Part shown: positions 42,978-52,623 of the stretch, one piece after another | Layout: every line of letters starts with the position of its first letter | Position numbering within the stretch: position 1 is the first letter of the stretch | DNA from: Winogradskyella marincola | Lineage (GTDB): Bacteria > Bacteroidota > Bacteroidia > Flavobacteriales > Flavobacteriaceae | Length of the DNA stretch: 64,000 nucleotides | Assembly (NCBI RefSeq): GCF_029624125.1 | Contig: NZ_JARSBN010000003.1 | Location: 372,001 to 436,000, forward strand | Reading direction: 5' to 3' | Made by a program: the position numbers and the translations under genes | Notes under the pieces: generated by a model | Database searches by the model: none | What the model saw: the letters and a program-made list of their open reading frames with translations, nothing else | What the model was told of the DNA's origin: nothing

Positions 42978-43871
42978 ATGTCTAAAACACAAGTTCCTGT
43001 TTTTAAAAATAGTAATGATTTATATGAGGCTATCGGTTTCCCTCACAGAAGCCACATACCCAATTTTGACATACATGCCATTGATGAATTAGAACCTTCA
43101 TCTAGCAGATGTATGCCTCCATACAGACAAGATTTTTTTCAAATAGCATTGCTCACTTATGTAGGCAATAGCCGTTTAAATATTAATACAGATTGGTTAG
43201 AGTTAGGCGAACATCCATTATGGTTTACAGTACCAGGACAAGTAGTCTCTTGGGTTAGAGACGAAAAAATTGCAGGTTTTAATATTACTTTTAAAAAAGA
43301 ATTTTTAATGCAAGTAATTCCTAACCTAATTGAAGATTTCCCGTTCTTAAAAATGTCAGAAAACCAAGTGTTAATGATGACTAAGGACGAATTAAACTCG
43401 TTATTATTCGATGCCAAACGAATGATTTCTGTATTTCAAAACCCACATCCTTACCAAGAAAAAATGCTGGAAGGAATGTTGGTATCAATTCTGTATTATT
43501 GCAAAGCTATTTTCGAGAGACATAAGACTACCGAAAATAGCTTGTCGCGTGGGCAAGTCATCACTCAAAAATTTGAAAACCTCGTAGAGAAAATGTACAT
43601 AGACACTAAGAATGTTAGCGATTATGCAGATGTATTAAATATTACTCCGAGTTATTTAACAACAATGATAAAGCAACAAACAGGAAAAAGTGCTAAAGAC
43701 ATTATACAAGAACGCTTATTACTAGAAAGTAAAAGCCTCTTAAAGTTTTCAGATTTAGATATTGCAGAAATAGGATACCGTTTAAATTTTCAAGAACCAA
43801 CGCATTTTACCAGGTTCTTTAAAAAATTAAGTGGTACAACACCAAATCGTTTTAGGCAAGAGGGCTTATAA
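42978..43871 (+). CDS. AraC-family transcriptional regulator
   Basis: A 297-residue AraC/XylS regulator. The N-terminal half is a cupin-like ligand-binding domain (SHIPNFDIHAIDELEPSSS ... HPLWFTVPGQVVSWV). The C-terminal HTH domain (about 195-297) has two helix-turn-helix units ending in the AraC signature IAEIGYRLNFQEPTHFTRFFKK. It starts 71 bp after the efflux operon on the same strand and may control it or be its last gene; the target site is not visible. Confidence 0.9.
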   Translation: MSKTQVPVFKNSNDLYEAIGFPHRSHIPNFDIHAIDELEPSSSRCMPPYRQDFFQIALLTYVGNSRLNINTDWLELGEHPLWFTVPGQVVSWVRDEKIAGFNITFKKEFLMQVIPNLIEDFPFLKMSENQVLMMTKDELNSLLFDAKRMISVFQNPHPYQEKMLEGMLVSILYYCKAIFERHKTTENSLSRGQVITQKFENLVEKMYIDTKNVSDYADVLNITPSYLTTMIKQQTGKSAKDIIQERLLLESKSLLKFSDLDIAEIGYRLNFQEPTHFTRFFKKLSGTTPNRFRQEGL

Positions 43872-43991
43872 ACAACTAAAAACCAAACAATACAATTTTA
43901 AAATAGGTTTCAATTTTTGACATTTAAGTAAAGAAAGTGGTTATTTTAAAAGTTAATTTATGATTAATTTTGATTATTAAATTTAGAATTT

Positions 43992-44660
43992 ATGAACGCA
44001 AATAGAAAAGCAGTAGTTACGGATTCTGGCAATGGATTAGGAAGAACTTTTGCCAATATTTTACTCAAAAATAACTATGACGTTATTCTGGCTGCATCCC
44101 AAGATAGTTTTAATGCATTGGCTGTAGAGACCGATGATCTACACCAATACAAACTCGTTAAAACAGATTTTACTTCAAACGATAGTGTTTCAGAATTAAG
44201 AGATACCATTATTAGTACTTTTGGCCATCTGGATCTATTGATTAACAATGCCGAAATTGCCAATGGCTTTGGGCAAAAAATTGAACAAATCAATATAGAA
44301 GACGTAAAAGCAGTATACGACATTAATGTATTTGCTGTTATGCGTGTGGTAAAAACGCTAAAACCTTTGCTAGAAAAAAGCAATGATGCCAGAATTATAA
44401 ACGTTACCAGCGCACTAGGCGATCTTACCAAAATGAAAGACGATTCCTTTTGCTATTCTAACTATTGTATGACGGCTTATGCCAGCTCTAAAGCGGCATT
44501 AAATATGTACACACATCTGCAATGCAAAGAGTTTAGTCCTTCAAAAATAAGCATCAAAACCTTTGATCCTGTTGCCTTAAAAAACTGTACACACAACTCT
44601 GTAAAGATTTGTAATGATGTTAAAGATGAGTTTATAGCACTAATCAAGCATAAGGCATAA
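43992..44660 (+). CDS. Short-chain dehydrogenase/reductase, variant motifs
   Basis: A 222-residue classical-type SDR, likely an NAD(P)-dependent oxidoreductase of unknown substrate. The cofactor loop is VTDSGNGLGRTFANIL, where TG is replaced by TDS before GNGLG. The second motif is NNAEIANGFG (NNAE instead of NNAG). The active site is VTSALGD (Ser) and AYASSKAAL (Tyr-x-x-x-Lys). The changes suggest a divergent but possibly active enzyme. It lies between the AraC regulator (121 bp) and the DUF4251 lipoprotein. Confidence 0.8.
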   Translation: MNANRKAVVTDSGNGLGRTFANILLKNNYDVILAASQDSFNALAVETDDLHQYKLVKTDFTSNDSVSELRDTIISTFGHLDLLINNAEIANGFGQKIEQINIEDVKAVYDINVFAVMRVVKTLKPLLEKSNDARIINVTSALGDLTKMKDDSFCYSNYCMTAYASSKAALNMYTHLQCKEFSPSKISIKTFDPVALKNCTHNSVKICNDVKDEFIALIKHKA

Positions 44661-44790
44661 ACCTGCTAAAACCAAACAATATCAACGGTAGAGTAGTGGC
44701 TGGCACTATCTAAATACTTTCCGTAGCAATAGCTAAATCAGTGTTAATATTCTGGCACTTACAAGCACAATTAGCTATCTTTAAGTGGTT

Positions 44791-45363
44791 ATGAAAACGC
44801 GTGGCAACATAAAACACTTCATGTATGGTTTAGCTCTAGCAACCATGGCATTAATTATGGCATGCAAATCATCACAACCCTCTGTAGAGCAAACTCTGGC
44901 ATTCAATAATTTAGAAACCAAGCTCAAGAGCAAAAGCTTTAAGATAGATGTACATACTGCTTTGCCATTTACCACAATAGCGACAACCCAAGTCCTTAAC
45001 CAACTCATGCAAAACACAGGCAATACAGCCAACCACATTACTATAAATGGTTACGACATTACATTTAAAAACGATAGTATTTCTGGACGATTGCCCTTTT
45101 ATGGCGAACGTCAGTTAGGCAGTGGTGCCTACAATGGCAATTTAGGTATTGCTTTTAGCGACATACCGAACAACTATAGCATAACTAAGCACAAAAAGAA
45201 AGAAGCCTACATCATTAAGTTTAATATAAATGATAAGGATGACCAATCAGAAATCCATAGAGTTACTATCACACTCTTTGCTAATAATAGTGCAGACATC
45301 AATATCATTCCATCGCATCGCAATAACATTAGCTATAGAGGGCAACTGATAGATACAGAATAA
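44791..45363 (+). CDS. DUF4251 lipoprotein
   Basis: A 190-residue lipoprotein set to start at 44791, since a GTG two codons earlier adds nothing. The signal ends with lipobox LIMAC (Cys near residue 25). The domain is clear DUF4251: NLETKLKSKSFKIDVHTALP, then INGYDITFKNDSISGRLPFYG, GIAFSDIPNNYSI and the closing SHRNNISYRGQL. The family has no known activity. It is the second DUF4251-type protein in the window (compare 28361). Confidence 0.85.
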   Translation: MKTRGNIKHFMYGLALATMALIMACKSSQPSVEQTLAFNNLETKLKSKSFKIDVHTALPFTTIATTQVLNQLMQNTGNTANHITINGYDITFKNDSISGRLPFYGERQLGSGAYNGNLGIAFSDIPNNYSITKHKKKEAYIIKFNINDKDDQSEIHRVTITLFANNSADINIIPSHRNNISYRGQLIDTE

Positions 45364-45421
45364 CATTAAAAAAAACATCGACTAGAGTAAATTCAATTCT
45401 CATTTAAAAAACTATTTTTTT

Positions 45422-45429
45422 TAAATTTG
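45422..45429 (+). promoter_or_regulatory. Candidate -7 box just upstream of the second AraC gene
   Basis: TAAATTTG is a full TAnnTTTG match only 8 bp before the annotated start. If active, transcription would begin near the ATG, giving a leaderless or almost leaderless message. Confidence 0.3.
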
Positions 45430-45437
45430 AATACCAC

Positions 45438-46310
45438 ATGAACAGAGACATCATCAATATCAATGACTTCATCATTTTGGTGGAAGAAGCTAACCTTAAT
45501 AGCAATGGTACAGATGTGGTGTCTGAAACCAGCGCTTGCACTTTTGATGAGCCTGTAATAGCAGTAGCCTTCTACGGCTCTGGCAATGTAGATCTCAAAG
45601 TAGAGTATGGCAACAAGCATAAAGATTTTAATTACACCAAAGGCTTAGCTTTATCTTTCTATGCCAATGAAAAAGTCGTCTTTCAGCATACAGTAGAAAA
45701 CAATAAACCTTTGCAATGTCTTCTTATAGCTACTACAACAAGTGCTATAGACAAATTACCAAATCAAGAAGGAGAACTTTTTGCCGAAATGCTTAACGAG
45801 CTCGTTAATCCATCCGACCATTATGTAGAAGGTCCAAGTTTCATTATGACTCCTCAGATGCAATCTATTGTCGATGGTCTATTCAATATTCAATACCAAG
45901 GCAAAACCAAAATGATGTTCTTTCGCAGCCAGGTTACTGCATTGCTCTCACATTTCTTTGGTGAACTTGCCAGTTTAAAAACCGAAAAATTAAACACACC
46001 GGAGCGCGAAAAACTCAATCAAGCACGCGACATTCTATTAAACAATCTAGATAATCCTCCTTCCTTAAATGAAATATCAAAACGCATAGGACTAAACACC
46101 TTTAAACTCAAAAAGGAATTTAAAGCACTATTTGGTGTGCCAGTATTTAAATATCTGCAAAATCAACGTCTTACCATAGCGCATAAAATGATTAGAAATC
46201 AAGATGCTACAGTACAAGAAGCCGCATGGCACGTTGGCTACGACAGTTTAAGTTCCTTCTCCAACGCTTTCGAAAAAAAGTTTGGCTATAGACCTAGCCA
46301 AATCAAGTAA
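45438..46310 (+). CDS. AraC-family transcriptional regulator
   Basis: A 290-residue AraC/XylS regulator with a cupin-like N-terminal half (EPVIAVAFYGSGNVDLKVEYG) and a C-terminal HTH pair (about 190-290): PSLNEISKRIGLNTFKLKKEFKALFG and VQEAAWHVGYDSLSSFSNAFEKKFGYRPSQIK, the second being the AraC signature. It differs in the N-terminal half from the regulator at 42978. It lies immediately upstream of the DUF5367, DUF1772 and NmrA genes, which are plausible targets. Confidence 0.9.
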   Translation: MNRDIININDFIILVEEANLNSNGTDVVSETSACTFDEPVIAVAFYGSGNVDLKVEYGNKHKDFNYTKGLALSFYANEKVVFQHTVENNKPLQCLLIATTTSAIDKLPNQEGELFAEMLNELVNPSDHYVEGPSFIMTPQMQSIVDGLFNIQYQGKTKMMFFRSQVTALLSHFFGELASLKTEKLNTPEREKLNQARDILLNNLDNPPSLNEISKRIGLNTFKLKKEFKALFGVPVFKYLQNQRLTIAHKMIRNQDATVQEAAWHVGYDSLSSFSNAFEKKFGYRPSQIK

Positions 46311-46368
46311 ATTCCCTTTCAAACAAATCGTAATCCGTTTTAAACAAGTCAACCCTTAGCCTTAACCA

Positions 46369-46376
46369 TAGTTTTG
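46369..46376 (+). promoter_or_regulatory. Candidate -7 box for the DUF5367 gene
   Basis: TAGTTTTG matches TAnnTTTG, 25 bp before the start codon. A clear -33 TTTG is missing, which would fit activation by the AraC regulator encoded just upstream. Confidence 0.4.
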
Positions 46377-46401
46377 TCCTGAAATTAAAAACCAAAAGGA
46401 C

Positions 46402-46803
46402 ATGAAAACAAAAACAGCTATCGTAATTGGGTTTATCATCTGGATGATTGCCATACTATGCTACACCATAGCTGGCAGTATAGCAGTATCTCAACAGTTA
46501 GAACACCTTCCCGGAACAGTCTTATTCATAGTAGTAATGCCATTGGTATGGTTGGGTTCAGAGTACTATTACAAAGAAGACAATAAAACCCATGGCTATT
46601 GGGTAGGACAAACCATGCTACTTACAGCAGCAGCTTTAGATGCTCTCATTACAGTGCCAGTATTTATAATACCATTGGGTGGTAGCTACTACAGTTTTTT
46701 TACGGCTTTAGAATTCTGGATTATCGCTTTCGAATTTTTAACCGTAGCAACACTCTACTGGTACATACGAGTATATCCTAAACACAAAACCTCAAAAGCT
46801 TAA
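46402..46803 (+). CDS. DUF5367 membrane protein
   Basis: A 133-residue protein with four membrane helices and the DUF5367 pattern (KTAIVIGFIIWMIAILCYTI, then LLTAAALDALITVPVFIIPLGG). Function unknown. The stop codon is 3 bp before the broken DUF1772 frame. In related genomes such small membrane proteins are found next to AraC regulators and NAD(P)-binding oxidoreductases, which is the arrangement here. Confidence 0.82.
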   Translation: MKTKTAIVIGFIIWMIAILCYTIAGSIAVSQQLEHLPGTVLFIVVMPLVWLGSEYYYKEDNKTHGYWVGQTMLLTAAALDALITVPVFIIPLGGSYYSFFTALEFWIIAFEFLTVATLYWYIRVYPKHKTSKA

Positions 46804-46806
46804 GCC

Positions 46807-47311
46807 ATGAATATCTCCTTAGAATACATGGCAATCATTGCACTTATCGTATTAACCGGATTATCAGCAGGCTTATGCTTTACATGGTCTAATGCCATTA
46901 CTACAGGATTAGGACGATTAGATAATATAGGTTACGAGTGCCTTTCAGCAAATCAACAGAACCATTCTTAATCCAACCTTCTTTATAGTATTCTTTGGCC
47001 CATTCTTCTTAAGCATTATCAATATATATGTTTTTAGAAATGCACCATCAAACATAAAGAGGTTGCTAATTGCAGCGGCAATAATATATGCAATTGGAGT
47101 AGTGCTGGTCACCATCTTTGGAAATGTACCCTTAAACGAACTGGTAGACAAAACCAATATAGCTACAGCTAGCGTTGAAGATCTAAAGGCATTAAGAGCA
47201 ACTTTTGAAACCAAATGGAATCAATTTCACAATATCAGAACCATAACAGCAACAACAGCCTTTGTACTATTCATCATTAGTGCAATGCAAATCGCAAAAA
47301 ACAATCTGTAA
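46807..47311 (+). pseudogene. DUF1772 (anthrone-oxygenase-like) membrane protein, frameshifted
   Basis: The first frame (46807-46971) reads MNISLEYMAIIALIVLTGLS and ends at TAA after GYECLSANQQNHS. The +1 frame continues the family sequence from 46937 (SAFQQINRTILNPTFF, then FGPFFLSIINIYVF) to the stop at 47311. One net frame change at about 46935-46937 (2 bases missing or 1 extra) joins a complete protein of about 168 aa with four membrane helices, the DUF1772 size. The 3' half stays open and conserved, so the lesion is recent or a sequencing error. The function of the family is unclear. Confidence 0.85.
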
Positions 47312-47353
47312 ATCATCAATCAAAAAACGAACAATAATCAAAACACAACAATC

Positions 47354-48202
47354 ATGCAAAACAAACAAAACATCTTAGTCATTGGCGGCACAGGCAAAAC
47401 GGGTCGCAAAATCGTAAACAAACTAAACTCCTTAGGACACAACGTTAGAATAGGATCAAGATCAGCAACACCAGCCTTCAGTTGGGACAATCCAGACACT
47501 TGGCAAGACGTTATGCAAAACATAGACAAGGTTTACATCACTTTTCAGCCAGACTTAGCAGTTCCTGGGGCATTAGAAGCTATTGAAACTCTTGTTAAAA
47601 AAGCAAAAAGCTGTAAAGTAAAAAAGCTCGTACTCTTATCTGGAAAAGGTGAAAGAGAAGCAGAACTTTGTGAACAGGTGGTTATACATTCAGGATTAGA
47701 CTATACCATAGTAAGAGCAAGTTGGTTCAATCAAAATTTTAGCGAAAGTTTCTTAATAGAACCTATTCTTCAAGGAGTCGTTGCATTACCTCAAGCCGAA
47801 GCCAAAATCCCTTTTATAGACACAGATGATATAGCTGAAGTAGCTGTAGAAGCGCTTTTGCACAATAAACACAACGGAAAAACATACCAGCTTACAGGTA
47901 CCAGAACCTTAACATTTAAAGAAGCCGTAACAGAAATTGCGCTAGCTACAAAGAGAGACATCACCTTTACACCAATTGCCATATCAGCATACACACAGAT
48001 GCTTAAACAACATGGTGTACCAACAGACTTTGTGTGGCTAATCGAATACCTGTTTACTGAAGTTTTGGGCAATCCAAACAATTCAGAGATTACAAACGAT
48101 GTAGAGCTTGTTCTCGGCAGAAAACCAAAAGACTTTTCAGACTATGTTTCAGAAACAGCCAAAACAGGTGTCTGGAATCAGCAACTACAAACACACAAGT
48201 AG
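47354..48202 (+). CDS. NmrA-family NAD(P)-binding protein
   Basis: A 282-residue atypical SDR of the NmrA type. The cofactor motif is LVIGGTGKTGRKIVNKL at the N-terminus (GGTGxTG). Conserved later parts are GALEAIETLVKKAKS, KLVLLSGKG, YTIVRASWFNQNFSE and IPFIDTDDIAEVAVEALL. The family includes redox-sensing regulators and quinone or NAD(P) reductases. It is the last annotated enzyme of the AraC-linked group. It starts 42 bp after the broken DUF1772 gene, so polar effects of the frameshift are possible. Confidence 0.9.
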   Translation: MQNKQNILVIGGTGKTGRKIVNKLNSLGHNVRIGSRSATPAFSWDNPDTWQDVMQNIDKVYITFQPDLAVPGALEAIETLVKKAKSCKVKKLVLLSGKGEREAELCEQVVIHSGLDYTIVRASWFNQNFSESFLIEPILQGVVALPQAEAKIPFIDTDDIAEVAVEALLHNKHNGKTYQLTGTRTLTFKEAVTEIALATKRDITFTPIAISAYTQMLKQHGVPTDFVWLIEYLFTEVLGNPNNSEITNDVELVLGRKPKDFSDYVSETAKTGVWNQQLQTHK

Positions 48203-48283
48203 TCCACACACAAGGCATAATCTTAGGTGTAATTTTTCATGTGCAATTCAGACTCATATATCCAATAATCACAACAAGGACTT

Positions 48284-48574
48284 ATGACTAAACAAGAAAA
48301 ACAAAACATCATAAAGATAAGCTGGGAGCTACACAATAAAATAGAAAGCAACTATATCAATCATCCTGCCAAAAAGGGGAGTGCCAACTGGTTAGAAAAG
48401 CAGCACCTCCTTTTAGCAGATATGGCACTACATCTTTTACAAACAGCATTGCATTCAGAAGATTCAAAACACTACAGACTACAAGATAATCTCTATGCCA
48501 TACTCACCATTTCAGATCAGTTTTTACCAAAAGCCAACCTAAAAGAAGCCACAAAACACATCTATAACAAATAA
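48284..48574 (+). CDS. Small protein of unknown function
   Basis: A 96-residue cytosolic, mostly helical protein (KQNIIKISWELHNKIESNYI ... LLLADMALHLLQTALHSED). No domain is recognised. It lies 81 bp after the NmrA gene on the same strand, with coding character (regular ORF, no signal peptide) but no external support, so it is kept with moderate confidence. Confidence 0.55.
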   Translation: MTKQEKQNIIKISWELHNKIESNYINHPAKKGSANWLEKQHLLLADMALHLLQTALHSEDSKHYRLQDNLYAILTISDQFLPKANLKEATKHIYNK

Positions 48575-48747
48575 TGCAGTATTCAAATTAACACAGCATC
48601 ATAGTTCAACGTGTTTCAAATGATGAAAATAGCAAGGAATTTACATTCTTGCCGTAAACACATCATAATTAGACTGTTACAATTTACAGTAGAGAGCTTT
48701 TGGTAAAAGTATTTTCATTTTGTTTGGTTTTTGTATAGGTTCATTTA

Positions 48748-48778
48748 TTTGTTTCTTATAAAGCATTGAGTATAATTG
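48748..48778 (+). promoter_or_regulatory. Candidate promoter of the GH81 gene
   Basis: TTTG (48748-48751), 19 bp, TATAATTG (48771-48778), one mismatch to TAnnTTTG, ending 20 bp before the GH81 start. Confidence 0.5.
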
Positions 48779-48798
48779 ATTTACTAAATAAATAAACT

Positions 48799-51700
48799 AT
48801 GCTTATTAACAAACAATCAATTTTCAAAATGCTGATAGCGTTATTGCTATTAGCAAATTCTTTAAGCATCACTGCTCAAGAAGTGGTCAATGTAGGTAAT
48901 GGAAGCTACACAACAACGTTTCCTGGTACCGATGGCGCTGGTAGAAATGGATTTCCCTCGGGTGCTCCTCAATTAAGTGGCAATGCTATTGGCAAGCCAG
49001 TACCAACAAATGACTGGTGGTCAACATTAATCAAGGAAAATCATGCCGACAACCTGTTTAATTATCCAATGACCATGAAAACAACCAACCAAGGTTTAAT
49101 AGTAACCTATATTCCTTGGGGACCAATCGGAGATTCTGCTCCAATTGAGATTGGTCTTACTGGTTTAAATGCTTCTATGGCAACCGTATCAGACTATTCA
49201 GACTGGACAGTGACCATGAACTGGAACGACGGTGTACACAACTTTAAAGCAACATCAGGAATAGGAATGCCTTTTGTTTACTTCGATAAAAGCAGTAGCG
49301 ATACTGTTGAAATAACAATCAACTCTGGTGTAGTAACAATTTCAAACGAAATCATCACAGTACAAGACGCTACTTCTGGAGCAGATTTTGCCCTATATGC
49401 GCCAACTGGGAGTACTTGGACGCAATCCGGATCGACCTATACATCCACGCTAAACGGTAATAATTACTGGTCCTTAGCCATGTTACCACAAAGTACTTCA
49501 GATGTCAATGCAATGGCACAAGAGTACAAAAAGTACGCTTACGTATTTCCTACAAATACAATTACCAGTTGGAACTACAACGAATCCAATTCAAAATTAA
49601 CATCAACATTTACGGTAACTACTGATGTCAAAGAAGGAACGGATACCAATGTCTTGTTAGGATTACTACCACATCAATGGAACAACTTATCTTCGAGCTC
49701 TTCAACACCAGACGAATACAGTTACAACACGGTTAGAGGTGAACTAAAAACCTTAGATGGTAACACTTTTGAAGTAGAAAACATCTTTAAAGGCATACTG
49801 CCAACACTACCCAATTTAGGGCAGTACAGTGCAGGTTATGATCCTGCGGAACTAAACAGTAAAATCGCAGCAATACAAAACGATCAATTAGCAACTTGGA
49901 CAGATTCTTACAACGAAGGTCAGGTAATGAATCGTTTAATACAAACAGCCAGAATAGCAGATCAAATAGGCAATACTGAAGCTAGAAACACCATTATAAA
50001 TACCATAAAAGAACGCTTAGAAGATTGGTTAACCTACCAATCTGGTGAAGTAGCATTTTTGTATTATTACAATGATACTTGGTCTGCAATGTTAGGGTAT
50101 CCTGCTGGCCATGGTCAAGATAATAACATCAACGACCATCATTTTCATTGGGGATATTTTATTCATGCAGCAGCGTTTATCGAGCAATTTCAGCCTGGTT
50201 GGGCTACACAATGGGGAGACATGATTAACCTGTTAGTAAGAGATGCTGCCTCAGACGATAGAAACGATGCTTTGTTTCCTTTTTTAAGAAACTTTAGTCC
50301 GTATGCAGGCCACAGCTGGGCAAACGGATTTGCTTCGTTTCCACAAGGAAATGATCAAGAATCCACATCAGAAAGTATGCAATTTGCGTCGTCATTAATT
50401 CATTGGGGCGCAGTTACAAATAACAATGCCATAAGAGATTTGGGTATATTCATCTATACCACCGAGCAAACTGCTGTAGAAGAGTATTGGTTCGATATGT
50501 ATCAACAAAATTTTTCCCCTTCACATCCTTACGAATTTGTATCAAGAGTTTGGGGCAATTCCTATGATAATGGTACATTCTGGACAGGCGATATTGCAGC
50601 ATCTTACGGCATAGAGCTCTATCCCATACATGGTGGCTCTTTATATTTGGGGCACAACCAAAGTTACGCGCAATTACTATGGTCAGAGATCTCTTCAGAT
50701 ACAGGTGTTTTAAGCAACGAAGAAAACCCAAACTTATGGTACGATACCTATTGGAAATTCCTCGCATTAACCGATGCACAAAGCGCTATAGACCTTTACA
50801 ATTCTTACCCTAACAGAGCACTTAAATTTGGCATTTCAGATGCACACACGTACCATTGGCTGCATAATATGAATGCCTTAGGCACACCAGAAGCTTCAAT
50901 TACAGCAAATAACCCTCTGGCAGCAGCCTTTAATGATAATGGAACCATTACTTACGTAGCTCAAAACTATTCAGGCACAGCTACAACAGTAACATTTTCA
51001 GATGGCTATATGCTAGATGTACCAGCGTATACCTTAGCCACAAGTAGAGACATAGATGTTACCGGAGTTTTATCTGCTAATCCTTCAGAACCTAACGAAA
51101 ATGACAATGTAGAGCTATCAGTAAGCACTACAGGTACAGGGATTACCAAGGTAGAATTTTATCATAACGGAACCTTGCTGGGCGAAGATACTACAGCGCC
51201 TTACCAATACACGCTTCCAAACATCAGTTTAGGCATACACAATGTCTATGCTAAAGTTTATCAAGGCACATCATCTATAATTACCAACAATATTACATTA
51301 ACCATAGGCGATCAAGTACCATATTTAGGATCACCAAGCATTATACCTGGTGTAATAGAAGCTGGGCATTACGACCTTTTTGAAGGTGGAAACGGCCAAA
51401 ACATAGCGTATTTTGATACCTCTATGGACAATCAAGGCGGTTTTAGACCATCAGAATATGTAGATGCAGCAACAGATGCCACAGAAGGCGAAACAATCGG
51501 TTGGCTTGCAGCAGGTGAGTGGTTAGAGTACACAGTAGATGTACAAACAACAGGATGCTACAACTTAGATATCCGTTATGCATCAGGCAATACCAATGGA
51601 GGAGGCCCTATTAAGTTTGAAGTAGATGGCGTACAAGTCAGTCAAGACATTATATTTTCATCAACAGGAGACTGGGGAAGCTGGAGTACAAAAGCTACAA

Positions 51701-52539
51701 GCAACGTAGATTTAATTGCTGGTGTACATGTTTTACGATTAACAGCAACCAATGGCGAAGTTAATTTAGGTAGAATGACGTTTTCTTACAATGATGTGGT
51801 ATGCGAAGAACCAGGTAACAATACAGGACTGCCATTCTACTTTGAAACCACACCAGTAACGGCAGATTTCACTAATTTTGATGGTGCTACAGCCACTGTA
51901 GAAGCAGTTGCTCCACCACAAAGCATAGGAAATAACAGTGCCAACTTAGCCAAAATTGTTAGAGATGGCGGACAAACGTGGGCAGGCGCTTTCATTAACC
52001 TTAATGATGCTTTAAACTTTAACACAGCGCAATACATTACCCTAAACCTCTGGACCGAAGCACCTGTAGGCACACAAGTACTTATGAAACTAGAGCAGCA
52101 GAGTGGTGGTTCTACCTTTGAGTTATCGACACCAACAACAGTTACAGGAGAATGGGAAACATTAAGTTGGGACTTTAGTGCTCTTGGTGTCAGCCCATAC
52201 GATAAGCTAGTCTTTATGTTCGATTTTGGAAACGTTGGTAACGGTAGCGCAACATCTACATTTTATTTTGATGATGTTATGCAAGTATCTACATTAGCTA
52301 CCAATGTGTTTGAAACCAATGAGGTAAAACTATATCCTAACCCAGTTGATGGAAAATTATTCATACAGTCTGCCATTGATTTTTCTAAGGTAGAAGTTTA
52401 CTCGCTACTGGGCGAAAAACTTATCGAAGTTTCAGAGAACACCAATACTATAGACATGCAACAATTGCCAACCGGAATTTACTTTGTAAAAGTATATTCT
52501 GAAAATTCGTCTATAACAAAGAGAATAATTAAGAATTAG
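48799..52539 (+). CDS. Secreted GH81 endo-1,3-beta-glucanase with Ig-like, CBM6, second beta-sandwich and T9SS sorting domains
   Basis: A 1246-residue polysaccharidase likely acting on laminarin or other beta-1,3-glucans. The signal peptide covers about 1-26. The GH81 domain (about 45-690) has PTNDWWSTLIKEN near the start, the signature NDHHFHWGYF (residues 445-454), and the Glu-rich NDQESTSES (518-526) that carries the catalytic acids. Further on are an Ig-like module (about 755-840), a CBM6 carbohydrate-binding module (about 850-1000, WLAAGEWLEYTVDV) and a second beta-sandwich module (about 1011-1170). A T9SS type A sorting domain starting VKLYPNPVDGKLFI closes the protein. It is one gene with its own promoter and terminator. 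Confidence 0.93.
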   Translation: MLINKQSIFKMLIALLLLANSLSITAQEVVNVGNGSYTTTFPGTDGAGRNGFPSGAPQLSGNAIGKPVPTNDWWSTLIKENHADNLFNYPMTMKTTNQGLIVTYIPWGPIGDSAPIEIGLTGLNASMATVSDYSDWTVTMNWNDGVHNFKATSGIGMPFVYFDKSSSDTVEITINSGVVTISNEIITVQDATSGADFALYAPTGSTWTQSGSTYTSTLNGNNYWSLAMLPQSTSDVNAMAQEYKKYAYVFPTNTITSWNYNESNSKLTSTFTVTTDVKEGTDTNVLLGLLPHQWNNLSSSSSTPDEYSYNTVRGELKTLDGNTFEVENIFKGILPTLPNLGQYSAGYDPAELNSKIAAIQNDQLATWTDSYNEGQVMNRLIQTARIADQIGNTEARNTIINTIKERLEDWLTYQSGEVAFLYYYNDTWSAMLGYPAGHGQDNNINDHHFHWGYFIHAAAFIEQFQPGWATQWGDMINLLVRDAASDDRNDALFPFLRNFSPYAGHSWANGFASFPQGNDQESTSESMQFASSLIHWGAVTNNNAIRDLGIFIYTTEQTAVEEYWFDMYQQNFSPSHPYEFVSRVWGNSYDNGTFWTGDIAASYGIELYPIHGGSLYLGHNQSYAQLLWSEISSDTGVLSNEENPNLWYDTYWKFLALTDAQSAIDLYNSYPNRALKFGISDAHTYHWLHNMNALGTPEASITANNPLAAAFNDNGTITYVAQNYSGTATTVTFSDGYMLDVPAYTLATSRDIDVTGVLSANPSEPNENDNVELSVSTTGTGITKVEFYHNGTLLGEDTTAPYQYTLPNISLGIHNVYAKVYQGTSSIITNNITLTIGDQVPYLGSPSIIPGVIEAGHYDLFEGGNGQNIAYFDTSMDNQGGFRPSEYVDAATDATEGETIGWLAAGEWLEYTVDVQTTGCYNLDIRYASGNTNGGGPIKFEVDGVQVSQDIIFSSTGDWGSWSTKATSNVDLIAGVHVLRLTATNGEVNLGRMTFSYNDVVCEEPGNNTGLPFYFETTPVTADFTNFDGATATVEAVAPPQSIGNNSANLAKIVRDGGQTWAGAFINLNDALNFNTAQYITLNLWTEAPVGTQVLMKLEQQSGGSTFELSTPTTVTGEWETLSWDFSALGVSPYDKLVFMFDFGNVGNGSATSTFYFDDVMQVSTLATNVFETNEVKLYPNPVDGKLFIQSAIDFSKVEVYSLLGEKLIEVSENTNTIDMQQLPTGIYFVKVYSENSSITKRIIKN

Positions 52540-52571
52540 GTAAAATAGTTTATACATTATAACCAAAACAA

Positions 52572-52623
52572 AAGCGAAGAATGGGATAACAATAACTCTC
52601 GTTCTTCGTTTTTTTTTTTTTTT
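52572..52623 (+). terminator. Terminator of the GH81 gene
   Basis: A stem of about 16 bp (AAGCGAAGAATGGGAT with its partner ending CGTTCTTCGTT, G-U pairs allowed) followed by a run of 15 Ts. Confidence 0.8.

Noticed and set aside
52607..52623. T15 run as a sequencing artefact or low-complexity feature
   Set aside because: It directly follows a long stem after the GH81 stop codon and is best read as the terminator's T tract.
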